DNA from: JALZEG01 sp046263255
GTDB taxonomy: Bacteria > Actinomycetota > CADDZG01 > WHSQ01
DNA length: 30,786 nt
Assembly (NCBI GenBank): GCA_046263255.1
Contig: JBHELD010000004.1
Coordinates: 1 to 30,786 of the forward strand
Reading direction: 5' to 3'
In this document: positions 6,783 to 14,592 of the stretch, in pieces
Numbering within the stretch: the first letter of the stretch is position 1
How the letters are laid out: each line of letters starts with the position of its first letter
Notes under the pieces: generated by a model
What the model was told of the DNA's origin: nothing
What the model saw: only the letters and a program-made list of their open reading frames with translations
Databases searched by the model: none
Translations under genes and position numbers: made by a program

Positions 6783-8938
6783 GCGGTCGCCGTCTCGGAG
6801 TCGCGCGCGCGCCGCCGGCGAACCCCCCGGTACACGTAGAACGACACGAGAAAGGCAAGTGCGCCGAGCGTGAGCGCGAGCGCGATCTGATTCAGCTCCG
6901 TCGAGCGGACCGAGATCACGAGCTCATCGACCTCGTCCCCCGCCGGCGACCTCGCGGTCAGCGAGACCTGGAAGATCCCGCTCGTCTGCGCGGCTACCGA
7001 CGCCTCGACCGGCGTCGTCGCCTCGGCCGGGAACTCGTCGGGGACGTCGAGGTCGTCCACCCTGAGGTTCGGCGACTCGAGCCCGACGTCGAGCCGGACC
7101 GGATACGGGTTCTCGTTGCGCACGAGGAACTGCACGTCGGTAGCCCGCGACGTCATCGTGATGTTCGGCGCGGCGAGGATCTCGATCCGCCCCAGGTGCT
7201 CCTCGGCCTCCGCTCGAGCGAACGACGCGTAGCCCGACGCCCTGTCGAAGAGCACGTCGTCGGACCACCAGGAACGGCCGAACGCGACGAGGATGTCGCG
7301 CTCGAGCCTCGAGACGAGCGTGTCGGGCGCACCGATGTCGCGCAGGTCCTCGACCACGTCCTCGGCCTCCGCCAGCTCGGCGAAGTAATCGCCCTCGGGG
7401 GCGCGGGGCAGATCGCCCAGGACGCTCACGACGGCGCGCTCCGCCGCAGGCGCGGTCTGGTGGAGACCCTGGTTCGGCGTCAGCGTCGTGAGCCACGGCG
7501 CGGTCGCGAGCCCCCGGAACAGGAGCCGGGCGAGCCGGGGCCGGGGATGCCACAGCGAGGGCATCGTCGCCTGGATCACCCGTTCCTCGACCCCCGGCAC
7601 CTCCTCGCGGATCATCGCGGTCTCGGAGAGCAGCCTCTGGAGGTCGAGCCGGTCCTCGCCCGGCTGCGCGAGCGCGATGAAACGCTGCTGCAGGCCCGGG
7701 TCGGCCGCGTACCCCTGCGTCTCGCCCACCGCCACCGGACAGGCGAACGTGAGCAGCTCGACGGGGCATCCCGCGACGGTCGTGTCCGGCGGCGGGGCGA
7801 GCGACTCCGCGGAGAAGAACGTGCGCGACCCGGTCGCCGCGCTCAGCACGCGCAGCTCCTCGAGCGCCTCGCCGTCGAGGCGTCCCGCCGGCGGGAAGAC
7901 CCACCGGCGCGTGAAGCCGCCCTTGCTGAGGTCGAGGTCCGCGAGCACCTCCTCCGCAACCGTGAGCTGTGCCGCGATGGGCCCGGGCCCCGTCCGCGCC
8001 TCCGTGTGCGCCAGCGCGGGGAGGTCCGGGAAGGAGTACGGGACGAGAAGCGGCTGGACGCCGTTCGTCTCGAGGAGCGCGACCAGGGCCTCCAGCGCGG
8101 CCCGCGCGGCGCGCGGCGTCTCCGCGTCGGGAGGAACCTGCTCCTCGCTCCCGTCGGGGGCGCGGCGCGTGTACCCGTCGGCCATGTCGGCGATCTCCTC
8201 GACGAGCCGGGGGGTCGGCGCGAGCCCGAAGTGCAGGCCCCTGCCCGCCGCCCGGTCCATCGCGGCGAGGGTCCCCGAGATCCACCCGTCGGGGCCCAGG
8301 GCCTGCTCGAGCGGGACCGTCCCCTCCGCTCCCTCCTCGAAGACGCCGTCGGGGCCCCTCGTCGCGACCTCGTTGAGCGGCGCCACCAGGACCGCCGGCA
8401 GGGACGTCTCGAGAGGCTCCTCGGGGTAGTAGATGAGCTCGGTCACGACGGACGCCCCGAGGAGCGTCCCGTTCGCGTCGGCGAGGTCGATGCCCAGCGG
8501 ATAGACCCCCCCGGACTCCGTGTCGAGGGCCAGGGTGGCGAGGTCGGCGAGGGGGGTGTCCAGCGTCACGGTCGTCTCGGCTCCCGCCGGGACGACGGCG
8601 TCGAACGGCTCGAACGTCACGACCTGGGGGTCCCCGAAGGGGTCGCCGTCGAAGCTCTCTTCGAGCGCCGACCGGCTGGTGACGCGGGCGTACGACGCGA
8701 TCTGGAGCCGGAAGCCCTGCAGCGGCTCCTGCGAGAGGTTCTCGACCTTGAGCCCGATGTCGAGCGTCTGCCCGGAACCGTGCCAGAACGGCTGGTGGAC
8801 CAGCCGGAGACCGTACGGCCCCAGCGCGGGCGGCTCGCCCTCCACCTGAGCGGCGGCGGGCGAACCGAGCAGGCACAGGAGCAGCCCCGCTACGACGAAG
8901 GGGGCCGCGCCGGGGCGGCAGCGCATGCTCGCCAGCAT
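6779..8938 (-). CDS. DUF6049-type exported, C-terminally anchored protein (Rv3909-like)
   Basis: The 719-residue protein has a signal peptide (hydrophobic core GLLLCLLGSPAAAQ, probable cleavage after AAA), a large extracytoplasmic region, and one C-terminal membrane span at about 683-703 followed by a basic tail (YRGVRRRRARD). Early and late parts look like beta-sandwich segments (VTLDTPLADL; VQFLVRNENPYPVRLDVGLESP), as in bacterial Ig-like folds. The middle contains an alpha/beta portion. In mycobacteria the gene next to mviN between pcnA and murJ (Rv3909) has the same layout, somewhat longer. The function is not established; the constant link to murJ suggests an external role in wall assembly. 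The ATG at 8938 is used, with a second in-frame ATG at 8926. No good ribosome-binding site precedes either. Confidence 0.8.
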   Translation of the reverse strand: MLASMRCRPGAAPFVVAGLLLCLLGSPAAAQVEGEPPALGPYGLRLVHQPFWHGSGQTLDIGLKVENLSQEPLQGFRLQIASYARVTSRSALEESFDGDPFGDPQVVTFEPFDAVVPAGAETTVTLDTPLADLATLALDTESGGVYPLGIDLADANGTLLGASVVTELIYYPEEPLETSLPAVLVAPLNEVATRGPDGVFEEGAEGTVPLEQALGPDGWISGTLAAMDRAAGRGLHFGLAPTPRLVEEIADMADGYTRRAPDGSEEQVPPDAETPRAARAALEALVALLETNGVQPLLVPYSFPDLPALAHTEARTGPGPIAAQLTVAEEVLADLDLSKGGFTRRWVFPPAGRLDGEALEELRVLSAATGSRTFFSAESLAPPPDTTVAGCPVELLTFACPVAVGETQGYAADPGLQQRFIALAQPGEDRLDLQRLLSETAMIREEVPGVEERVIQATMPSLWHPRPRLARLLFRGLATAPWLTTLTPNQGLHQTAPAAERAVVSVLGDLPRAPEGDYFAELAEAEDVVEDLRDIGAPDTLVSRLERDILVAFGRSWWSDDVLFDRASGYASFARAEAEEHLGRIEILAAPNITMTSRATDVQFLVRNENPYPVRLDVGLESPNLRVDDLDVPDEFPAEATTPVEASVAAQTSGIFQVSLTARSPAGDEVDELVISVRSTELNQIALALTLGALAFLVSFYVYRGVRRRRARDSETATA

Positions 8939-8974
8939 AAGGACACCGGGCGGGCAAGCGTCGGGACGCGTAAA

Positions 8975-8996
8975 GGCACCTCCCGGAGGAGGTGCC
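8975..8996 (-). terminator. Intrinsic terminator after the KGG stress protein gene
   Basis: There is a perfect 9-base-pair stem (GGCACCTCC / GGAGGTGCC) with a four-base loop, followed on the minus strand by TTTA. It lies 15 bases past the KGG stop and before the DUF6049 start. It should end the short KGG transcript and separate it from the murJ operon. Confidence 0.75.
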
Positions 8997-9011
8997 CCGG
9001 TACCGCTCGGG

Positions 9012-9203
9012 CTACTTCGAGCCGCCGAGGCGGCCTATCTTCTGGTAGAACTCCGAACCGTAACGTTCCTTGGTGGTCTCGCCGCCCTTCTTGCCGCCGA
9101 TCTTGCCGATGCGGCCGAAGTGCTCCTCGCCGTAGCGCTCCTTGGTCGTCCGGCCACCCTTCCGGCCGGCCTCCGCTCGCGACATCTTCCTGGTCTCTTC
9201 CAC
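9012..9203 (-). CDS. Small KGG-repeat stress protein (GsiB/con-10-like)
   Basis: This is a 63-residue, highly charged, hydrophilic protein. It contains repeated KGG units: AGRKGGRTTKERYGEEHFGRIG, then KKGGETTKERYGSEFYQKIG, then RLGGSK. These match the stress-induced KGG family (B. subtilis GsiB and fungal con-10-like proteins), which are thought to protect against desiccation or general stress. The start is a GTG at 9203 with AAAGGA five bases upstream, which is convincing. It is a single-gene unit with its own terminator, transcribed toward but apart from the DUF6049-murJ operon. No membrane segment or cysteine is present. The family is clear; the molecular function of the family is not well defined. 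Confidence 0.88.
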   Translation of the reverse strand: MEETRKMSRAEAGRKGGRTTKERYGEEHFGRIGKIGGKKGGETTKERYGSEFYQKIGRLGGSK

Positions 9204-9223
9204 GTGAGTCCTTTCTTGCTCGG

Positions 9224-9243
9224 AGCATCGCCGAGGCGATGCT
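9224..9243. repeat. Perfect inverted repeat upstream of the KGG gene
   Basis: AGCATCGCC and GGCGATGCT form 9-base arms separated by two bases, 21 bases before the KGG start codon. The dyad could be an operator for stress control of the KGG gene or a hairpin in its leader RNA. It also sits at the start of the region leading to pilT on the other strand. Confidence 0.5.
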
Positions 9244-9255
9244 TCGTCCGTGCTC

Positions 9256-9460
9256 CGTCCCCCGGCGCTCGCCGACCGGAAGCGTGTCCTGCCCTGGCGG
9301 GAGCTTGCTTACCCGGGGTGGGAAGGGAGCAAACCAGGCGGGGCGAACGCAGCGAGTTCGCCCGATCGCGAAAGAGAACGCGCGCTCAATGGGGGCCGGG
9401 CGGGTGCCGAACTATCCCGTGAGAGATCTCCCCACCTTCACGAAAGCGACTGAGAGCAGA
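9256..9460 (+). other. Structured non-coding region before pilT
   Basis: The 257 bases between the KGG and pilT genes hold no convincing gene. The plus strand has several hairpins. One is a perfect 8-base-pair stem at 9341-9348 / 9356-9363 (GGGCGAAC with GTTCGCCC). Another pairs TTGCT with AGCAA around 9306-9333. It could be the 5' leader of pilT mRNA or a small RNA. The word GCAAACC occurs, as in c-di-GMP-I riboswitches, but the required GNRA hairpin and GGACGCAAAGCC segment are missing, so I do not call a riboswitch. No clear promoter was found. Confidence 0.35.
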
Positions 9461-10543
9461 ATGGCGAGCGTCCACGACTTCTTGCGGTACGTAGTCGACA
9501 AGAAGGGATCCGACCTGCACGTCAAGGCCGGAGGACCGCCGTATGTCCGGATCAATGGTCACCTCGTGAGGACCGACTTTCCCGCGATGACCGCTCCGGA
9601 CTGCGAGCGCGCCGCCCTGGAGCTCATGAACGACGACCAGTCGCGCATGTTCAAGGAGAAGGGGGAGGTCGACTTCGCCTACTCCGAGCACGGCCTGGGC
9701 CGCTTCCGGGTCAACGTCTTCCGCCAGCGGGGGTCGCTCGGGATGGCGTGCAGGCGCGTCCTGCCGGGGAGCCCCGCGTTCGAGACGCTCGGCCTGCCCC
9801 CGATCGTCCGGTCCCTGGCCGACGAGCACCGCGGGATGCTGCTCGTCACGGGGCCGACCTCGTCGGGCAAGACGACTACCACCGGGGCGATCCTCAACCA
9901 CATCAACGCCACGCGCTCCTGCCACATCCTCACGATCGAGGACCCGATCGAGATCCTGCACCCCGACCGGATGGCGATCGTGAACCAGCGCGAGATCGGC
10001 CACGACACCGCAGACTTCGCGACCGCGCTGAGGGCCGCGATGCGTCAGGACCCCGACGTGATCTTCGTGGGCGAGATCCGCGACCCCGAGACCGTGAAGG
10101 CGGCGCTGCAGGCCGCGGAGACCGGGCACTTCGTGATCTCGACGCTGCACACGACCGACGTATCCGAGACGGTGAACCGCATCATCGACTTCTTCCCGCC
10201 GCACCAGCAGAAGCAGGTGCGCGTGTCGCTGGCGGCCTCGCTGAAGGGGATCGTGTCGCAGCGACTGATCCCCCGCGCCGACGAGAGGGGCCGGATCCCG
10301 GCCGTGGAGGTCCTCGTCATGAACGGGCGCATCCACGACCTGGTCCTGAACCCGGAGCAGACGCACATGATCCACGACATCGTGGCGGAGTCGTCGTTCT
10401 ACGGCATGCAGACGTTCGACCAGGCGCTGCTCGCGCTCTACCGGTCGGGCCTCGTCACGCTCGACGACGCGATGCGTGCGGCGACGAACTCGCACGACTT
10501 CACGATCGCCCTGCGTCAGGAGGGGTTGCAGCCCGTCTCGTAG
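9461..10543 (+). CDS. pilT: PilT-family secretion/twitching ATPase
   Basis: The 360-residue protein belongs to the hexameric GspE/PilT ATPase superfamily, which powers pilus retraction. It has an N-terminal PAS-like part (GSDLHVKAGGPPYVRINGHL), a Walker A GPTSSGKTTT at 131-140, an Asp box ILTIEDPIE at 156-164, a Walker B DPDVIFVGEIRD at 197-208, and a His box HFVISTLHTTD at 223-233. Its length and C-terminal pattern fit PilT and not the larger PilB. The frame stays open far upstream, but the ATG at 9461 gives the standard PilT N-terminus; an in-frame ATG at 9389 is less likely. Ribosome binding is weak (GAGAG). It lies just before pcnA (gap 12 bases). No pilB, pilC or pilin gene is nearby, so its pilus genes must lie elsewhere or it serves another role. 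Confidence 0.93.
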   Translation: MASVHDFLRYVVDKKGSDLHVKAGGPPYVRINGHLVRTDFPAMTAPDCERAALELMNDDQSRMFKEKGEVDFAYSEHGLGRFRVNVFRQRGSLGMACRRVLPGSPAFETLGLPPIVRSLADEHRGMLLVTGPTSSGKTTTTGAILNHINATRSCHILTIEDPIEILHPDRMAIVNQREIGHDTADFATALRAAMRQDPDVIFVGEIRDPETVKAALQAAETGHFVISTLHTTDVSETVNRIIDFFPPHQQKQVRVSLAASLKGIVSQRLIPRADERGRIPAVEVLVMNGRIHDLVLNPEQTHMIHDIVAESSFYGMQTFDQALLALYRSGLVTLDDAMRAATNSHDFTIALRQEGLQPVS

Positions 10544-10555
10544 GGTGAGGGTCTC

Positions 10556-12043
10556 ATGGCGGAGACCCCAGCTCCTGCGCCGGCCCTGAGCGAGCTGCTG
10601 GCGGAGGGCTCGCCGGTCATGGACCTCGCGGCGCGCTTCGAGAAGGCGTCGCACGAGCTCTACCTCGTCGGGGGGCCGGTCCGGGACGCGTGGCTGGGCC
10701 GGACACATGCCGACCTCGACTTCGCGACCGACGCGACGCCGGACGAGACGATCGCGATCGTCGGGCCGCTCACGCGGAGCCTCTGGCTCCAGGGCCGCGA
10801 GTTCGGGACCGTGGGGGCCGAGATCGGCGGGATCCACACCGAGATCACGACGTTCCGCACGGAGACCTACCAGCCGTCGTCGCGCCACCCCGAGGTGACG
10901 TTCGCCGCGGACATCGAGACGGACCTCTCGCGCCGGGACTTCACGGTCAACGCGATGGCGGTCCAGCTCCCGGGGATGAAGGCGATCGACCCGTTCGGCG
11001 GCCGAGCCGACCTCGCCGCGAAGCTGCTCCGCACGCCGGTCGACCCGGACGACTCGTTCTCGGACGACCCGCTGAGGATGCTGCGGGCGTTTCGCTTCGC
11101 CTCGCAGCTCGACTTCCGGATCGTGCCCGAGGTCCTCGACTCGATCGAGCGCCTCCGGAAGCAGATCCGCACCGTTTCGGCGGAGCGGATCCGGGACGAG
11201 CTCTCGAAGCTGCTGGTGGGGCCCGCGCCGGCGCGCGCTCTCGGGCTCGCCGACCGCACCGGGCTGACCGACCTCTTCCTGCCGGAGCTGGGCTCGCTGA
11301 AGCTCGAGCAGGACCCGGTGCACCGGCACAAGGACGTCTTCCGGCACACGCTCGCGGTCGTCGAGAGGACCCCGCCGGTGCTCGTGCTGAGGCTGGCCGC
11401 GCTGCTGCACGACGTGGGCAAGCCGAAGACGCGGCAGATCGGCCCCCGCGGCGTGACCTTCCACCACCACGAGGTCGTCGGCGCCAAGATGGCCGAGAGG
11501 CGGCTGCGCGAGCTGCGGTTCCCGAACGAGGTCGTCGAGCAGGTGCGGATGCTGATCTTCCTGCACCACCGCTTCCACACGTACAGGCTCGGTTGGACCG
11601 ATTCCGCCGTCCGGCGCTACGTGAGGGACGCGGGGCCGCTGCTCGGAGCCCTCAACACGCTGGTGCGCGCCGACTGCACGACCCGCGACGCCGCGAAGGC
11701 GAAGCGGCTGAGCGCGCGCATGGACGAGCTCGAGGCGTGGATCGCCGACCTCGCGGCGCGCGAGGAGATCGAGAGGATCCGCCCCGACCTCGACGGGTTC
11801 CAGGTCATGCGGTACCTGGGGGTCCCGGGGGGGCCGGTGGTGGGCAAGGCGCTCGCGCACCTGCTCGAGACAAGGCTCGACGAGGGGCCGCTGGACCAAG
11901 ACGAGGCGTTCGCGCGGCTCGACGCCTGGGCGAGGTCCGAGGGGATCGAGCCGGTGGGCGACAGGGCCCCGCCCAAGGAGAAGAAGAAGCAGCCGAGCCC
12001 GGCCTCGCCGGAGCCGCAGGCGCCGGCGCCCGAGGGTTCGTGA
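10556..12043 (+). CDS. pcnA: CCA tRNA nucleotidyltransferase / poly(A) polymerase family, with HD domain
   Basis: The 495-residue protein is a class II nucleotidyltransferase that adds or repairs the 3'-CCA of tRNA. The head domain shows GGPVRD at 39-44 and the metal-binding pair in HADLDF (D53, D55), followed by the RRDFTVNAMA motif and DPLRMLRAFRFASQL of the neck. An HD phosphohydrolase-type domain follows with H285-D286 in LLHDVGKPK. The C-terminus ends in a Lys- and Pro-rich tail (KEKKKQPSP). Actinobacterial pcnA genes next to murJ have this layout. The ATG at 10556 has GGTGAGGG upstream, a good ribosome-binding site. The gene reads away from the murJ operon, as Rv3907c does relative to Rv3909-mviN. 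Its stop overlaps the next gene as GTGA. Confidence 0.93.
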   Translation: MAETPAPAPALSELLAEGSPVMDLAARFEKASHELYLVGGPVRDAWLGRTHADLDFATDATPDETIAIVGPLTRSLWLQGREFGTVGAEIGGIHTEITTFRTETYQPSSRHPEVTFAADIETDLSRRDFTVNAMAVQLPGMKAIDPFGGRADLAAKLLRTPVDPDDSFSDDPLRMLRAFRFASQLDFRIVPEVLDSIERLRKQIRTVSAERIRDELSKLLVGPAPARALGLADRTGLTDLFLPELGSLKLEQDPVHRHKDVFRHTLAVVERTPPVLVLRLAALLHDVGKPKTRQIGPRGVTFHHHEVVGAKMAERRLRELRFPNEVVEQVRMLIFLHHRFHTYRLGWTDSAVRRYVRDAGPLLGALNTLVRADCTTRDAAKAKRLSARMDELEAWIADLAAREEIERIRPDLDGFQVMRYLGVPGGPVVGKALAHLLETRLDEGPLDQDEAFARLDAWARSEGIEPVGDRAPPKEKKKQPSPASPEPQAPAPEGS

Positions 12044-12771
12044 GGCCGCGGCCCCACCCGCGGGAGCCGTATTTCGAGGCGGTCGGCGACCTCCTCGGTG
12101 CGTCCTACCTCCGCTACAGCTTCACGAAGGGCACCGGCCGGGAGGTCGCGTTCCTCCTGGACCTGCTCCGGCTTCCGAGCGGGAGCCGGGTGCTCGACGT
12201 CGGCTGCGGCCCCGGCCGCCACGCCGTCGCGCTCGCGGCGGCAGGGCTTGCCGTCACCGGCGTCGACGTCTCGCGCCGGTTCCTCGACCTCGCCGCGGCC
12301 GCGGCGCGCGGGGCCGGCGTCGGGGCGTCGTTCTTCCACGTCGACGCGCGGCAGATGCCGTTCGACGGCGAGTTCGACGCGGTGATCTCGATCTGCCAGG
12401 GAGCGTTCGGGCTGATGGGCGGCGACGACTCGACCGTCCTGCGCCGCATGGCCGAAGCGGCGCGGCGCGGGGGCCGCGTCGTCCTCACGGCGTTCAGCGC
12501 GCTGTACGAGGCGTCTCACCCGCGGCCCGAGGCGGCGTTCGACGCCGACGCCGGGGTCGTGCATGAGGAGACGACGGTGAAGGACGAGTCGGGCGCCGAC
12601 CACCGCGTCGACCTGTGGACGAGCGTCTACACCGCTCGGGAGCTGCGCCTGCTGGCCCTCGGGGTGGGCCTGGTGCCGGAGGCGGTGTGGGCGGTCGAGC
12701 CGGGGGACTTCGCGAAGCGGCCCCCGGACCTGGAGCACCCCGAGCTGATGCTCGTGGCGCGCAAGCCGTAG
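12040..12771 (+). CDS. Class I SAM-dependent methyltransferase
   Basis: The 243-residue protein begins at a GTG (12040) that overlaps the pcnA stop as GTGA with GAGG just upstream, so the two are translationally coupled. The Rossmann-like fold shows SAM motif I VLDVGCGPG at 51-59, an acidic second strand VTGVDVS, the VDARQMPF segment, and DAVISICQGAFGLM as motif IV. It looks like a small-molecule or lipid methyltransferase of the Methyltransf_25/11 type; the sequence does not reveal the substrate. Coupling to a tRNA-maturation enzyme might hint at an RNA substrate, but no RNA-binding domain is visible. The family is secure, the role unknown. Confidence 0.87.
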   Translation: MRPRPHPREPYFEAVGDLLGASYLRYSFTKGTGREVAFLLDLLRLPSGSRVLDVGCGPGRHAVALAAAGLAVTGVDVSRRFLDLAAAAARGAGVGASFFHVDARQMPFDGEFDAVISICQGAFGLMGGDDSTVLRRMAEAARRGGRVVLTAFSALYEASHPRPEAAFDADAGVVHEETTVKDESGADHRVDLWTSVYTARELRLLALGVGLVPEAVWAVEPGDFAKRPPDLEHPELMLVARKP

Positions 12772-12781
12772 CCCCTTCACT

Positions 12782-12814
12782 GCGCAAAAACGTGCGCCGT
12801 GCGTACGTTTGCGC
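12782..12814. terminator. Possible bidirectional terminator between convergent genes
   Basis: GCGCAAAAACG and CGTTTGCGC pair (with a two-base bulge) across about 13 bases, in the 64-base gap between the methyltransferase and the minus-strand epimerase. The A-run/T-run inside the stem recalls actinobacterial terminators, but no long T-tract follows. Confidence 0.45.
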
Positions 12815-12835
12815 GCGGAGGGGCGCGACGGCTCG

Positions 12836-13858
12836 CTAGATCGTCCCTGCCTCGACCGCGCGCGTCACCCACGGGATGACCTCGTCGAGCATCTCGTCGA
12901 GCGTGGTGCCGGCGGAGAAGCCCAGGATCCGCTTGGCCTTGCCGGTCGCCGGGATCCTCTTCTGCACGTCGTGCTCGAACGGCTCCTCGCACTCGTAGCG
13001 GAAGGGAACGCCGGGGCCCTTGATCTTCCTCCAGATGAGCTCGGCGAGCTCCAGCACCGTCGTCGACTCCTCCGTCGAGAGGTTGAAGTCCTCGTTCAGA
13101 GCATCCGGGTGCTCCATCGCGAGCACGATCCCCTCTGCGAGATCGGCGCCGTAGGTGTAGTGACGCGTCTGCGAGCCGTCGCCGAGTATCCGCAGCGGAT
13201 CCTGGCCCTTCACCACCTTCTGCACGAGGTCCGGCACGACGTGGCTCATCGCCAGCCGCACGTTGCCGCTCAGCACCTCGGTCTCGCCGAGCGCGCGCTG
13301 CTCGCCGACGCCGACGCAGTTGAACGGACGGACGATCGTGTACGGCAGCCGGTACTGGTCCCACGCGGCCCGCGCGAAGTACTCGACGGCGAGCTTCTGG
13401 AACCCGTAAGACGAGCGCGGGGGCGGGATCTCCCTCTCCTGCCCCTCGTAGCTCGGCCACGTGGGCGCGGACTCGAACACCATCGAGGAGCTCATGTACG
13501 TCACCTTCTGCAAGGGCCCCGAGCCGAACGCCTCCAGCGCTGCGTCGCAGGACGAGGCGATGATCCGCTCGTTCGTCGCGAGGAGGTCGTACGCGTAAGT
13601 GTGGAAGTACGCGATGCCCCCGATCATCGCGGCGCCCGCGACGAAGTGGTCGGCGTCGGTCAGCAGCTTCGTCATCAAGTCGGTGTCGCGGACGTCGCCT
13701 TCCACGAGCGTGTACGCGGGGTGGTCGTCGTACGACTTCGCGACGCGCCCGTACTTCGAGAAGTTGTCGACCCCGGTGACGGTGTATCCCTTGGAGAGGA
13801 GGTTCTCCACGACGTACCCGCCGATGAAGCCGGCCGCGCCGGTGACGACCACGTTCAC
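12836..13858 (-). CDS. NAD-dependent epimerase/dehydratase (extended SDR)
   Basis: The 340-residue protein begins at GTG 13858, overlapping the stop of the glycosyltransferase gene as GTGA. It has the NAD-binding GAAGFIGG at 7-14, an acidic residue after the second strand (VDNFS), active-site Ser in MSSSMVF near 124, and the YGFQK dyad with Y151 and K155. This is the nucleotide-sugar epimerase/4,6-dehydratase/decarboxylase class. It works on NDP-sugars in the cytoplasm; the exact reaction cannot be assigned from motifs alone. Being last in an operon with a UDP-sugar dehydrogenase, it may act on a UDP-uronic acid or epimerise the product. A GTG at codon 3 is an alternative start. Confidence 0.88.
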   Translation of the reverse strand: MNVVVTGAAGFIGGYVVENLLSKGYTVTGVDNFSKYGRVAKSYDDHPAYTLVEGDVRDTDLMTKLLTDADHFVAGAAMIGGIAYFHTYAYDLLATNERIIASSCDAALEAFGSGPLQKVTYMSSSMVFESAPTWPSYEGQEREIPPPRSSYGFQKLAVEYFARAAWDQYRLPYTIVRPFNCVGVGEQRALGETEVLSGNVRLAMSHVVPDLVQKVVKGQDPLRILGDGSQTRHYTYGADLAEGIVLAMEHPDALNEDFNLSTEESTTVLELAELIWRKIKGPGVPFRYECEEPFEHDVQKRIPATGKAKRILGFSAGTTLDEMLDEVIPWVTRAVEAGTI

Positions 13859-14592
13859 GCGGCGTTCCCCTTCGCCTTCAGCTCGTCGAGCGTCAGCTTC
13901 GGCCCGAACGCGAAGCGATACCACCTGAGGTAGCGAGGCAGCCACCGCAGGAGCTTGAAGTTCGACATGCCGGTCGTGCGGTCGAGCCAGATCGTCGGAA
14001 CCTCGGCCACCGGCAGACGCAGCCGCCGCGCCTTCGCGACGAGCTCGATCCCGACCTCGAAGCCGGAGTCGGACTCGATGCCGACGGCCTTCACGAAGTC
14101 GCGGGAGTAGGCCTTGAAGGAGTTCGTCGCGTCGTTCGTGCCGACGCGCGCGAGGAGGTGGAGGCTGCGCCCGGCCAGGCGCGACAGCATCCCCTTCAGC
14201 GCAGGGCCGCCGACCTGCTGACCGCCGTTCATGTAGCGTGACCCGGCCGCGACGACGACGCCGCGCTCCACGAGCCGGACGAGGTCGTCGATCTGCTGGG
14301 GGTCGTCGCACCCGTCGGCCATCGTCACCACGACGACGTCGGCGGTCGCGGCGTCGATCCCGAAGCGGATCGCGTTCGCGGGCCCGCGCCCGTAGGTGTT
14401 CAGCGTGGGGACGAGCCGCGGCTCGTGCTCCGCGTGCTTCTCGAGCCACGGGACCGTCGAGTCGTCGAGCGAGTCGAACACCACGAGGACCTCGGCCGGC
14501 AGCGTGACCGCCTCGAAGATCCGCTCGAGCGCGGGCACCACCTGCTCGCCCTCCTCGTACACCGGTACGACGACCGAGACGCGCGGCTTCAC
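13855..14592 (-). CDS. GT2-family glycosyltransferase (polyprenyl-phosphate sugar transferase-like)
   Basis: The 245-residue protein starts at GTG 14592 overlapping the dehydrogenase stop as GTGA. It opens with the GT-A signature RVSVVVPVYEEGEQV, has YGRGPANAIRFGID as the nucleotide-binding part, and an acidic ADGCDDP (D93, D96, D97) as the metal-binding DxD-like motif, then GSRYMNGG. This resembles dolichol-phosphate mannose synthase and related enzymes that charge a lipid-phosphate carrier with a sugar. It has no C-terminal membrane spans, so it would be peripheral. The neighbouring GT-C-like membrane protein could be the user of such a lipid-linked sugar. The donor sugar is unknown. Confidence 0.87.
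   Translation of the reverse strand: MKPRVSVVVPVYEEGEQVVPALERIFEAVTLPAEVLVVFDSLDDSTVPWLEKHAEHEPRLVPTLNTYGRGPANAIRFGIDAATADVVVVTMADGCDDPQQIDDLVRLVERGVVVAAGSRYMNGGQQVGGPALKGMLSRLAGRSLHLLARVGTNDATNSFKAYSRDFVKAVGIESDSGFEVGIELVAKARRLRLPVAEVPTIWLDRTTGMSNFKLLRWLPRYLRWYRFAFGPKLTLDELKAKGNAA

Noticed and set aside
9300..9364. Possible c-di-GMP-I (GEMM) riboswitch before pilT, because of the word GCAAACC followed by ACGCA
   Set aside because: The hairpin with a GNRA loop after CAAACC and the GGACGCAAAGCC segment are missing, and the bases fold better into an unrelated stem at 9341-9363.
7196..9460. Long upstream extension of the pilT frame on the plus strand
   Set aside because: The extension lies antisense to the DUF6049 gene, is composed of Arg/Gly/Glu-rich low-complexity residues, and the ATG at 9461 gives a normal PilT N-terminus.
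9386..11899. Long minus-strand frame opposite pilT and pcnA
   Set aside because: It has the composition of a shadow frame, and both plus-strand genes show complete catalytic motifs.
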